Below, in pieces: positions 1 through 6,266 of a DNA stretch of 24,334 nt. Numbering within the stretch: the stretch's first letter is position 1; each line of letters opens with the position of its first letter. The stretch lies in the IMG/VR virus record IMGVR_UViG_3300007346_000233, positions 1 to 24,334 of that record, one strand, 5' to 3'. Both the position numbers and the translations under genes were made by a program. The notes beneath the pieces are model-generated. The model was not told the DNA's origin, made no database searches, and saw only the letters and a program-made list of their open reading frames with translations. The DNA comes from a virus.

Positions 1-228
1 AACTGGTATGACTTCTGTTGCAGCGAGTGGGGCGTTAAGTGGGATATTGAGCTTTCAAACGAAAATATTGATGTAGAGGAAGATACTATTTATATGAACT
101 TCTCTACTGCTTGGGGACCTCCTGCTGGTATTTATTATGCTATTCAAAAGGAGTTTCCTGAGCTAGAAATCTCTTGGTTCTACGATGAACCTGGTATGCA
201 ATTTGCTGGATATCTAAACAATGAATGA
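1..228 (+). CDS. Api92-like (DUF1281 type) protein, C-terminal part
   Basis: Partial gene, open from the first base to a TGA at 226-228, so only the last 75 codons are present. The visible residues begin NWYDFCCSEWGVKWDIE, followed by an aromatic-rich stretch with FSTAWGPPAGI and an acidic end. The pattern W-Y-x-W/F ... W-G-x-K-W-D ... T-A-W-x-P-P is what I recognise from the ferredoxin-like C-terminal domain of Api92-like proteins, small proteins of unknown function in phages and integrative elements. No catalytic residue is known to me. The next gene starts inside its last codons (8-base overlap), so the two are probably translated together. Family call by motif memory only. Confidence 0.65.
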   Translation, partial: NWYDFCCSEWGVKWDIELSNENIDVEEDTIYMNFSTAWGPPAGIYYAIQKEFPELEISWFYDEPGMQFAGYLNNE

Positions 229-775
229 TGATCTAGACTTTGCACGCGGCATTGTACATGACGCACTGAGCTACATGCACGAACAAATGGCATACCGAGA
301 CAATGCTTCATCTTCTATTATCAAGGCCATGGCGCAGCTAGGTAAGCCGTTCAATGATTCATTGGCTGCTGGCTTGCTAAGTATTGGTAATGTCCATGCT
401 CCTATCAAGCAAGCGTGTAGACTCTGGAACAATGAACATTGGTTTACAGAAATGTCTATGATGTATCTTGATGAACGTAGGATTCCTGGCTTTGGCTCAT
501 CTTGGTACAAGGAAGAACCTGATCCGGTAGTCGAACAGTTCTTTAGCTCTGTGCCAGCTGAGTATGGAGAACAACTTGAGCAGATGCATGAAATGGTAGA
601 ACAGATTAAGATTATTACTGATCATAGTCTATACCCTAATGCGGCATTAGCTACCGCGCTTGCATGTGACTGTCTTGAATTCTCTCCTGAGATTGGTATT
701 TTCCATGTTATTCAGGGTAGGATGTACGCGTGGCTTGACATCTACCAGAAGAATTATGTAGACTACGGTCTGTGA
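221..775 (+). CDS. Hypothetical protein, 184 aa
   Basis: I do not recognise this protein. The start ATG overlaps the end of the preceding gene by 8 bases, and no strong Shine-Dalgarno is visible, which fits coupling to that gene. The product is acidic and apparently soluble, with no signal peptide or membrane segment. It looks mostly helical (N-terminal residues 5-30, then around 105-135) with scattered Trp and Cys. It ends 5 bases before the first tRNA gene, so it probably shares a transcript with the tRNA cluster. The reading frame shows normal phage codon use, which supports it being real. Confidence 0.75.
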   Translation: MNDDLDFARGIVHDALSYMHEQMAYRDNASSSIIKAMAQLGKPFNDSLAAGLLSIGNVHAPIKQACRLWNNEHWFTEMSMMYLDERRIPGFGSSWYKEEPDPVVEQFFSSVPAEYGEQLEQMHEMVEQIKIITDHSLYPNAALATALACDCLEFSPEIGIFHVIQGRMYAWLDIYQKNYVDYGL

Positions 776-780
776 ATGTA

Positions 781-853
781 GCCTCCATAGCTCAGTTGGT
801 AGAGCATCGGACTTTTAATCCGCTGGTCGCTGGTTCGAGTCCAGCTGGGGGCA
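781..853 (+). tRNA. tRNA-Lys (anticodon TTT)
   Basis: A full cloverleaf can be folded by hand. The acceptor arm GCCTCCA (781-787) pairs with TGGGGGC (846-852) with one G-U, and the discriminator A is at 853. The D arm has GCTC/GAGC around AGTTGGTA. The anticodon loop is CTTTTAA with TTT at 814-816, and the T arm is GCTGG-TTCGAGT-CCAGC (829-845). The outermost pair of the anticodon stem is mismatched. No CCA is encoded. It would read AAA/AAG lysine codons. Confidence 0.93.
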
Positions 854-857
854 TTAA

Positions 858-938
858 GCACCGATAAGCTGCGTTGGCATGTAGCGGGTGACTTATAATC
901 GCCGTCATTTATCGCAGGTTCGAATCCTGCTCGGTGCA
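858..938 (+). tRNA. tRNA with anticodon TAT (Ile, AUA), atypical
   Basis: The acceptor GCACCGA (858-864) pairs perfectly with TCGGTGC (931-937), discriminator A938. The T arm is canonical: GCAGG-TTCGAAT-CCTGC (914-930). The anticodon stem GGTGA/TCGCC (887-891/899-903) encloses CTTATAA, which places TAT at 894-896, an isoleucine AUA reader. Two parts are unusual. The D stem is short (GCT/AGC), with three rather than two linker bases after the acceptor. The variable region (904-913) is 10 nt, between class I and class II, and its GCCGTCAT start resembles bacterial tRNA-Tyr. The amino acid identity is therefore less sure than the fact that this is a tRNA. No CCA is encoded. Confidence 0.8.
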
Positions 939-955
939 TTAGAAAGGAGATTCAC

Positions 956-1093
956 ATGGCAGGACGCACAAGCGTTGGAAGCAAAGACATGGTTCGGGGT
1001 CTTAAGCCCGGACGCCCTCGTCGTAGTAAGAAGAATAAGGGTAACAAGCCTGCGCGTACTTCTCGATCCGGTAATGGTAAGAGAATTCGATAG
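956..1093 (+). CDS. Small very basic protein, 45 aa
   Basis: A 46-codon frame lies between two tRNA genes. It starts at ATG 956 behind a good Shine-Dalgarno (AAAGGAGA, 942-949) and ends in TAG 1091-1093, 6 bases before the next tRNA. The product is strongly basic: more than a third of residues are Lys or Arg, with a Gly/Pro/Arg/Lys-rich middle (GLKPGRPRRSKKNKGNK) and no acidic residue after position 11. Such a composition suggests nucleic-acid binding or a disordered tail-like peptide (inference). I know no family for it. The strong ribosome site and exact fit between the tRNAs support it, but the shortness keeps it tentative. Confidence 0.6.
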   Translation: MAGRTSVGSKDMVRGLKPGRPRRSKKNKGNKPARTSRSGNGKRIR

Positions 1094-1099
1094 CATCTT

Positions 1100-1173
1100 G
1101 CTCCGGTAGCTCAGCTGGATAGAGCAGCTGACTTCTAATCAGCAGGTCGTAGGTTCAAGTCCTACTCGGAGTG
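1100..1173 (+). tRNA. tRNA-Arg (anticodon TCT)
   Basis: The acceptor GCTCCGG (1100-1106) pairs with TCGGAGT (1166-1172) with G-U pairs at both ends of the stem, discriminator G1173. The D arm is GCTC-AGCTGGATA-GAGC. The anticodon stem GCTGA/TCAGC encloses CTTCTAA, giving TCT for AGA/AGG arginine codons. The T arm is GTAGG-TTCAAGT-CCTAC (1149-1165), and the variable region is short, as normal. No CCA is encoded. Confidence 0.93.
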
Positions 1174-1178
1174 CTGTT

Positions 1179-1252
1179 GGGATCGTAGCCCAATCGGCAG
1201 AGGCAATGGACTTAAAATCCATCAAGTGTGGGTTCGAATCCCACCGATCCTA
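1179..1252 (+). tRNA. tRNA-Leu (anticodon TAA) with short variable loop
   Basis: The acceptor GGGATCG (1179-1185) pairs with CGATCCT (1245-1251), with one G-U pair and discriminator A1252. The D arm is GCC-CAATCGGCAGA-GGC. The anticodon stem ATGGA/TCCAT encloses CTTAAAA, giving TAA, a leucine UUA reader. The T arm is GTGGG-TTCGAAT-CCCAC. The variable region is only 5 nt (CAAGT), whereas bacterial tRNA-Leu normally carries a long class II variable arm. Leucine identity rests on the anticodon and A73 alone. No CCA is encoded. Confidence 0.9.
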
Positions 1253-1264
1253 TTGGAGATTATT

Positions 1265-1459
1265 ATGTCAAATTTACTTTATCTTTACGAATTAAAGAAG
1301 AATCTTGAACAATCTTTGACTACCATTAACCGAGCTATTGAAGCACAGACTACACCATCTGGGTATACTGGTCCTCAAGGGTTTCAAAACGTAGACACTA
1401 ACGGTAATTATTGCAGAGAAGATTTCACTAAGGATGAAACACCTCATTACGATTGTTAA
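1265..1459 (+). CDS. Hypothetical protein, 64 aa
   Basis: I chose ATG 1265 because TTGGAGAT sits just upstream (1252-1260). An in-frame ATG at 1226 lies inside the tRNA-Leu gene and is not credible. The N-terminal 35 residues (SNLLYLYELKKNLEQSLTTI and on) look like one amphipathic helix, probably a coiled coil. A Gly/Pro linker follows, and then a polar end containing two Cys residues. No family recognised. It is followed after 3 bases by the next gene, so they are likely co-translated. Confidence 0.65.
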   Translation: MSNLLYLYELKKNLEQSLTTINRAIEAQTTPSGYTGPQGFQNVDTNGNYCREDFTKDETPHYDC

Positions 1460-1462
1460 GCT

Positions 1463-1753
1463 ATGAACAAAGATTACTTTACTTTAGAAACTTGGTTTAT
1501 TGAAGACAATACTGGCATCGTTGTCTGGGAGATTCCGTTATCTAATCTTCCCGAAGGTATGACACCTGAGCAATTTGCTGAAGAATGCAGAATGGGAAAC
1601 CTTTCTCCTGATCAATTTGCAGACAGCGAATATTTTGAACACACCGACTGTCATTTAAACAGTATCGGTTACTCAGACATTGAACTTTGTGATTGGGAAT
1701 CCGATCTAGAAGATGACGTAGATCCCAACGCATATGGAAAGACAAATGAATAA
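1463..1753 (+). CDS. Hypothetical acidic protein, 96 aa
   Basis: Unknown, strongly acidic protein (Asp/Glu throughout, especially the last third), with no membrane segment or signal. It starts 3 bases after the previous stop without a clear Shine-Dalgarno, suggesting translational coupling. A net-negative small early-region phage protein is compatible with a DNA-mimic or host-factor inhibitor, but nothing in the sequence proves this. The last 8 bases overlap the start chosen for the next gene. Confidence 0.65.
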   Translation: MNKDYFTLETWFIEDNTGIVVWEIPLSNLPEGMTPEQFAEECRMGNLSPDQFADSEYFEHTDCHLNSIGYSDIELCDWESDLEDDVDPNAYGKTNE

Positions 1754-1967
1754 TTGGGAGAAGTATAGAGCCAACGCTTCCAAGGCTGCGCGTGGTGGAA
1801 ACTACCGAGCATGGAGCGGCGGCAAGGGAGATATTGACAGGTCGTCACATACTCCCTCATATAAACTTGGAGTAGAACTTATTCGCATTGCCGAAGAATA
1901 TGGCAAGGACTCCAAGGAATACCGCAAGGCAGAGAAGGAGTGGCGTAACTCCTTCAAGCGTAAGTAG
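1746..1967 (+). CDS. Hypothetical basic protein, 73 aa
   Basis: Lys/Arg-rich small protein of unknown function. I prefer ATG 1746, with GGAAAGACAA before it, over the in-frame ATG 1734, which has no ribosome site. The first half is polar and Gly-rich (ARGGNYRAWSGGKGD). The second half is predicted helical with a repeated charged pattern (EYGKDSKEYRKAEKEWRNSFKRK). Its opposite charge to the acidic product just upstream, with overlapping reading frames, makes a direct partnership conceivable (inference). Confidence 0.65.
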   Translation: MNNWEKYRANASKAARGGNYRAWSGGKGDIDRSSHTPSYKLGVELIRIAEEYGKDSKEYRKAEKEWRNSFKRK

Positions 1968-2006
1968 TAACTGAGATTCACTATCACTATTATCTAGGAC
2001 CAACGT

Positions 2007-2849
2007 ATGTTCACTGTATCTAAGTCACAACCTATTGTAGCTCAATGCAACCACGGCATTGTCAACTCCCCCGCCCATGTTCTTACGTATCGTACTGATA
2101 CCATGGAGCCACTGGGAGTTGTCAGCAATGGTTATGAAATCCTTCAACCAGACGAGGCTTATGATCTCGTTGCTGCAACCACTGGCTCTGACAAGGTAGA
2201 GACCAAGTGGGATGGTAAGAAGATGATCATCCAAGCTCCCATCAACCGGGCTTTGCTTCCCGGTGATGACGAGGTTGTAACCAACTTTGCTGTTATCAAC
2301 TCTTTCGATGGCACCAGCTCCATCTATGGTCTTGGTATCAGCTTCCGTCTGTTCTGTCAGAACCAGCTCAACACAGCTTTCCGGCAGAGCAAGGCTAACG
2401 GCACATCCAACCGCATCCGACACAACGGAGACTTTGATTACAAGCTCTCCCAGTTCAAGGAAGCGTGTGCTGCCATTGGTAATGGCCAGCGCGACTTCAT
2501 GAAGGATGTCCATACCCTGGTCAGCACCAAGGTAACGCAGACAAAGATCGAAGAGCTTTGGAAGAAGGTTGTCCCTCATATCATGACATTTGGTAAGAAG
2601 GATAGTCAGAACGAAGCCAAGATTAGCTCCTTTATTCAGTATGCTACTCGTACCTACGAGGCAGAGCGAGAGATGGGAGCGCCTGATTCTCTCTGGTTGG
2701 CTGCAAACGCTGTTACCAAGTATATCCAGCACAACATTGCTGGTCGGGGTCGTAAGCCCGACATGGACCGCCGCTTTGTAGATTGTGCTATCGGTGGCCG
2801 GGCAATGACCTCCGCTAAGGTCATGAGAGCTGCCCTTGAAATGGTCTGA
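2007..2849 (+). CDS. DUF932 domain protein (phage/plasmid-like TIGR03299 type)
   Basis: 280 aa. The order of motifs matches the DUF932 family: an N-terminal segment with VLTYRTDTMEPLGVVSNGYEILQPDEAYDL, a central INSFDGTSSIYGLGISFRLFCQNQLNT block, a helical middle, and a C-terminal part with two Gly/Arg-rich turns (AGRGRKPD, IGGRAM). The family is widespread in phages and plasmids, and its biochemical function is not established to my knowledge. A modest AGGA lies upstream of ATG 2007. Codon use differs from the neighbours, with many C-ending codons as in the SSB and capsid genes, which hints at high expression early in infection. It is the last gene before the phage RNA polymerase. Confidence 0.85.
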   Translation: MFTVSKSQPIVAQCNHGIVNSPAHVLTYRTDTMEPLGVVSNGYEILQPDEAYDLVAATTGSDKVETKWDGKKMIIQAPINRALLPGDDEVVTNFAVINSFDGTSSIYGLGISFRLFCQNQLNTAFRQSKANGTSNRIRHNGDFDYKLSQFKEACAAIGNGQRDFMKDVHTLVSTKVTQTKIEELWKKVVPHIMTFGKKDSQNEAKISSFIQYATRTYEAEREMGAPDSLWLAANAVTKYIQHNIAGRGRKPDMDRRFVDCAIGGRAMTSAKVMRAALEMV

Positions 2850-2852
2850 TAA

Positions 2853-2885
2853 CTTAGATACAGGGCGTTAACGCCTGAGTCTAAG
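2853..2885 (+). promoter_or_regulatory. Stem-loop upstream of RNA polymerase gene
   Basis: The 71-base gap between the DUF932 and RNA polymerase genes can fold into a long hairpin. CTTAGA (2853-2858) pairs with TCTAAG (2880-2885), CA with TG, and GGCG (2864-2867) with CGCC (2872-2875) around a TTAA tetraloop, with a two-by-two internal loop and one bulged G. No T-run follows, so it is not a standard terminator. It may be an RNA processing site, or a DNA element overlapping the 26-nt repeat. Confidence 0.6.
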
Positions 2886-2888
2886 AGA
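2863..2888 (+). repeat. 26-nt direct repeat, copy 1 (candidate phage promoter)
   Basis: This 26-base stretch is identical to 15191-15216. It begins GG and contains the perfect 12-bp palindrome GGCGTTAACGCC (2864-2875), then a purine-rich end. Both copies lie a few tens of bases upstream of a strong AAAGGAGA ribosome site, here that of the phage RNA polymerase. Length and placement fit a single-subunit RNA polymerase promoter or a processing site. The function is inferred. Confidence 0.7.
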
Positions 2889-2920
2889 GAACACCTATTC
2901 AGCTAGCTCAAAGGAGACTT

Positions 2921-5356
2921 ATGGATAAATGGAATGCCCTCGATGATGAGGCTAGAAAGAAACGATACACTTATCAGCATCATCTAGAAGAAACTCTATC
3001 TGAACAATCCTTAAATAAGTACTGGAAGGGTTATACTAACTGTAAGACTTCTTGTGCTGCTGAGCAAGATCTCATCCAAGAATTCATTGTCAAGTGTACT
3101 AAATCATTTGATATGGTCAAGGAAGAGATAGACAAGGATGGGCGGATGCGCGAATGGGCGCCCGCCCTGTTCCTTGTCCCTTCTGATGTCTTAGCTGCCA
3201 TTGTGATCTCCCAACTCGTTGAAGATCTCGTAGATGGTAAGGATATTAGAAAGAAGATTTATGCTAATGGTGTAGATAACTTTTATTCTATTGCTTATCG
3301 TATAGGCAAAGAAACTAAGTTAATTGCTTCGTTTAGGTATGCCAAGTTAAATAATTCTGATGACTATCAATACGTCAATAAATACATTAAACGATGGGAT
3401 CGCAAAAGATTCCACAGGTTTACCAAACGATGCGATGCATTGCAATCTTGGTCTAAGCGTCAAACGCTTTACCTAGGTACTTGTTTGCTTAATGTTGCAA
3501 AAGCACACAAGGTAGTCAATGTAGAAAAGAAGCAATACAAGCAAGGTACAAAGACTCGTAGCTACAATGAGATCAGCATTGATCCTAATATCATGCTTGA
3601 ACTTATTCGTAGGCACGACTACTACCAGTTCTTAAGATTGCTTTACAGACCAATGTTGGTTCCTCCTGTACCACATACACCAGATATCCCTGGCGGATGT
3701 CTTATGATGGACAGAAGAAAGCCAACCGTTGGTGGAATCAGCAAAGCTAGTCAAGAATGTTTAGATGCTATAAACACACTTCAATGTACTGAATGGTCTA
3801 TTAATGAACAAGTACTAGAAGTAATGGATACCATCTATCGACGAAACTCTGCTGAATGCAACATGCCTGCATACAATTTCGAAGAGTTCACATTTCTTCG
3901 ACCTTATCCTGAGGACGGGACAACCGAGGAGAAGTTGTCATGGAAACATGATAAGGAAGACCAGTATGCTAAATGGTACAAAGAAGTTCAAAAGAGAGCG
4001 CAAATGGAAATTAGACTTTCCTTAGCTAAGAAGCTAGTTAAGACTTCTTTCTTTTATCACTCCTATACAATGGACTTCCGTGGTAGAGCGTATACAGTTA
4101 CTGAGATGCTTAGTCCTCAGAGCGGTGACTTTGATCGAGGATTGATCAAGTTTGCCACGCCCTGCAAGGTAACTAAGGAAGGTATGTACTGGCTTATGGT
4201 TCATGTAGCAAATACCTTTGATGGCGTAGACTTTGGTAATGGTCCCGCAAATGACAAGGTCTCATTCGACGACCGTGTCCGATGGGTCAAGGCTAATCTA
4301 CAAGATATCAAAGACATCGCTGCAGATCCTTACACATATACTATGTGGATGGATAATGAAACTATTAAGAAGAACCCAAGCTTCCAACGATTAGCTGCTG
4401 CTATTGACTTAGCAGAAGCATTGGAAACTGGATACTCCAGCGTACCTGTTCAGTTAGACGGATCTTGTAACGGTAGCCAGCATTGGTCTGCTATCATGAG
4501 AGACGCTGACTTAGCAGCAAAGGTAAATGTATCGCCTACCATTGTACCTGGCGATCTGTATCAGATGGTAGCAGACGTTGCCACTGATATCTGCAAAGAG
4601 GGTGAGACCAAGTGGCGTGAAATTTTCTATGAGTATTGGGAACAAAACATTCCTCGAAAAGTTGTAAAGAGATCTACCATGTGTGATGCATACGGTATTA
4701 CCGATCATGGCATTCGTAGATACTGTCGAGAAGAGGGACACTTAGAATGGATTGAGGATAATTCCCAAAAGACCCAAGCCGTAAACGAACTAGCCGTTGT
4801 TATCCGCAACGCACTAGACGGCGCTTTACAGTCTGCAAACAAAGGTAAGATCTTCCTGCAAGATCTCACAGAACTTTGTGCAGCTCATGGAAAACACGCC
4901 TCTTGGATCACCCCAACTGGATTCCGTGTTGTCAACAGATACACACAAGAACGAGTCAAGGTATTAGATACGCACATGTATCGTAACTCTAGGCTCCAAC
5001 TTAGTATTGTAGAAGACACAAAGAACCCAGCCCCCAACTTAGCGGTTCAAGCTGTACCTCCTAATTACATTCACAGCATTGATGCTGCTCATATGATGAA
5101 GACAATCAATAGAATGGCTGAGGAAGGAATCCCAAGCTATTCTATGATTCATGATTCATTTGGTTGTCACTGTTCATTCATACCTATTATGAGAGACGCA
5201 CTAGTAGAAACATTTTATGAAATACACAAAGAACCACTCCTTGAGAAATTCAAACAAGACATCGAGGATGTCGTCGGGCCTATCGGCAGGAAACTTCCCG
5301 AACAGGGAGACTTCGACATCGCATCTGTCAGAGACGCCGAGTATCTATTCGGTTGA
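2921..5356 (+). CDS. T7-like single-subunit DNA-directed RNA polymerase
   Basis: 811 aa (T7 gp1 is 883). The enzyme transcribes phage genes from its own promoters. The catalytic signatures are intact: MDFRGRAY; DGSCNGSQHW with D513 (T7 D537); KRSTMCDAYG with K583 and Y591 (T7 K631, Y639); and IHDSFG with D745 (T7 D812). The promoter specificity loop corresponds to the segment between TGFRVVNRY and the conserved PPNYIHS, and it is quite unlike T7, so the promoter will differ too. The start ATG has an excellent ribosome site (AAAGGAGAC). The N-terminal domain is shorter and divergent compared with T7. The gene lies downstream of the repeat/hairpin element, and its last 140 bases are overlapped by the next open frame. 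Confidence 0.97.
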   Translation: MDKWNALDDEARKKRYTYQHHLEETLSEQSLNKYWKGYTNCKTSCAAEQDLIQEFIVKCTKSFDMVKEEIDKDGRMREWAPALFLVPSDVLAAIVISQLVEDLVDGKDIRKKIYANGVDNFYSIAYRIGKETKLIASFRYAKLNNSDDYQYVNKYIKRWDRKRFHRFTKRCDALQSWSKRQTLYLGTCLLNVAKAHKVVNVEKKQYKQGTKTRSYNEISIDPNIMLELIRRHDYYQFLRLLYRPMLVPPVPHTPDIPGGCLMMDRRKPTVGGISKASQECLDAINTLQCTEWSINEQVLEVMDTIYRRNSAECNMPAYNFEEFTFLRPYPEDGTTEEKLSWKHDKEDQYAKWYKEVQKRAQMEIRLSLAKKLVKTSFFYHSYTMDFRGRAYTVTEMLSPQSGDFDRGLIKFATPCKVTKEGMYWLMVHVANTFDGVDFGNGPANDKVSFDDRVRWVKANLQDIKDIAADPYTYTMWMDNETIKKNPSFQRLAAAIDLAEALETGYSSVPVQLDGSCNGSQHWSAIMRDADLAAKVNVSPTIVPGDLYQMVADVATDICKEGETKWREIFYEYWEQNIPRKVVKRSTMCDAYGITDHGIRRYCREEGHLEWIEDNSQKTQAVNELAVVIRNALDGALQSANKGKIFLQDLTELCAAHGKHASWITPTGFRVVNRYTQERVKVLDTHMYRNSRLQLSIVEDTKNPAPNLAVQAVPPNYIHSIDAAHMMKTINRMAEEGIPSYSMIHDSFGCHCSFIPIMRDALVETFYEIHKEPLLEKFKQDIEDVVGPIGRKLPEQGDFDIASVRDAEYLFG

Positions 5357-5624
5357 TCCTACTACACTACAGGTTGTATGTGTGGACTGGATTGATGCTG
5401 TATGCAGTGGAAGCTCTAGTTGGCAAACCTTTGAGGAAATTGAAGAGGCTGTAGAGAACGGTCCTTCAAGAGTACGCACAGTAGGTATGCTCATCAAAGC
5501 AACTCCTGAATACGTAGCTCTTTGCGATACCTTGATGCTTGACGGTGACTCAGGTGGTTACGTTCATATCATTCCACGTGGTATGATTCAATCACTAAGG
5601 ACATTACAATGGCCAAGTCAGTAA
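5217..5624 (+). CDS. Hypothetical protein, start uncertain
   Basis: The frame runs for 135 codons, but its first part lies within the end of the RNA polymerase gene and reads as low-quality Ser/Asn/Thr-rich sequence. Protein-like sequence begins around residue 46 (VDPTTLQVVCVDWIDAVCSG and on) and continues with a WQTFEEIEE helix, RVRTVGMLIKATPEYVAL and a PRGMIQSL end. That pattern I associate with small conserved marine-phage proteins of unknown function. Possible starts are ATG 5217, ATG 5268 (GAGG directly before) or GTG 5382, 26 bases after the polymerase stop. None has a convincing ribosome site. The stop overlaps the next gene by 16 bases. Confidence 0.7.
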   Translation: MKYTKNHSLRNSNKTSRMSSGLSAGNFPNRETSTSHLSETPSIYSVDPTTLQVVCVDWIDAVCSGSSSWQTFEEIEEAVENGPSRVRTVGMLIKATPEYVALCDTLMLDGDSGGYVHIIPRGMIQSLRTLQWPSQ

Positions 5625-5950
5625 ACTTTAAGATTTCATCGGAAGGTGACTGCGAGCGAGTCTCTAAGGTATTTATTGAGTGGCTAAGAATCAAAAGCCC
5701 AGAGTTAAAGAAGGAGCAACATGTAGAAGCTCCGTCCGCTATCTGGGCGCAGCTGTTTTCAGAGATCTATGCAGATGAGATTGCCAATAATAATCTCACT
5801 GATGAAGCAGAGAATAATATTATTCAAATAAACTTCTACGTAGATTCAATCTCAAATAAACCAGATTTATCAAAGCTAAGCAATGAGGAGCTTATGGAGC
5901 TTCTAGAGGAGTTTCTAGAAGACTTCGATGAAGAAGAGGATAATGAGTAG
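5609..5950 (+). CDS. Hypothetical acidic protein, 113 aa
   Basis: Unknown protein. The first 80 residues are mixed helix and strand with FKISSEGDCERVSKVFIEWL at the start. The last 25 are an acidic amphipathic helix and tail (ELMELLEEFLEDFDEEEDNE). Such tails are found on proteins that bind basic partners or mimic DNA, but no family is recognised. It starts inside the end of the previous frame (16-base overlap) and its own end overlaps the next start, as expected in a tightly packed phage operon. Confidence 0.7.
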   Translation: MAKSVNFKISSEGDCERVSKVFIEWLRIKSPELKKEQHVEAPSAIWAQLFSEIYADEIANNNLTDEAENNIIQINFYVDSISNKPDLSKLSNEELMELLEEFLEDFDEEEDNE

Positions 5951-6266
5951 AACACTAAGTAATGTACGTAAATTTATTAAGGGTGAGTTCTCTGGCACTC
6001 GTCTTGAAATTATGAATACTAAGCCAGCAACCAAGCTACCTGATGGTACTCCTATTGTAACTTATGATTACAACACGGATAAACTTACTACCACTCAAGT
6101 TTTACATCAGCTAGGTCAGATTGATGTTCATGCCCCTCAAGTCTTTGATCTTCTTAACGAAGATGATAAGGTTGTCTATAGGTATGAAGGTCCGTCAATA
6201 GCCCAAGAGTGGAAGCTGCTTGCTAATGGGCAGCGTCCATTCTATAGAAACATGGGGCGAGCATGA
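5943..6266 (+). CDS. Hypothetical protein, 107 aa
   Basis: I chose ATG 5943 because AAGAGGATA precedes it; the in-frame ATG 5928 would extend further into the upstream gene. The N terminus is basic (MSRTLSNVRKFIKGEFSG), followed by a strand-rich middle (LPDGTPIVTYDYNTDKL) and a C-terminal region with Trp and Arg. No membrane segment and no recognised family. Its stop overlaps the metallophosphoesterase start by four bases (ATGA), so the two are probably translationally coupled. Confidence 0.7.
   Translation: MSRTLSNVRKFIKGEFSGTRLEIMNTKPATKLPDGTPIVTYDYNTDKLTTTQVLHQLGQIDVHAPQVFDLLNEDDKVVYRYEGPSIAQEWKLLANGQRPFYRNMGRA

Noticed and set aside
888-1109. Open frame running across the tRNA with TAT anticodon and into the next tRNA region
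   Set aside because: Its start lies inside a well-supported tRNA, and it is out of frame with the basic mini-gene, which has the ribosome site.
1968-2000. T7-like promoter in TTCACTATCACTATTATCTAGGA upstream part
   Set aside because: The CACTAT element resembles the T7 core only superficially, occurs once, and this polymerase has a different specificity loop.
2025-2732. 235-codon open frame on the minus strand opposite the DUF932 gene
   Set aside because: It mirrors a C-rich third-position gene on the plus strand, which leaves the complementary frame open by composition. It has no ribosome site and no recognisable protein features.
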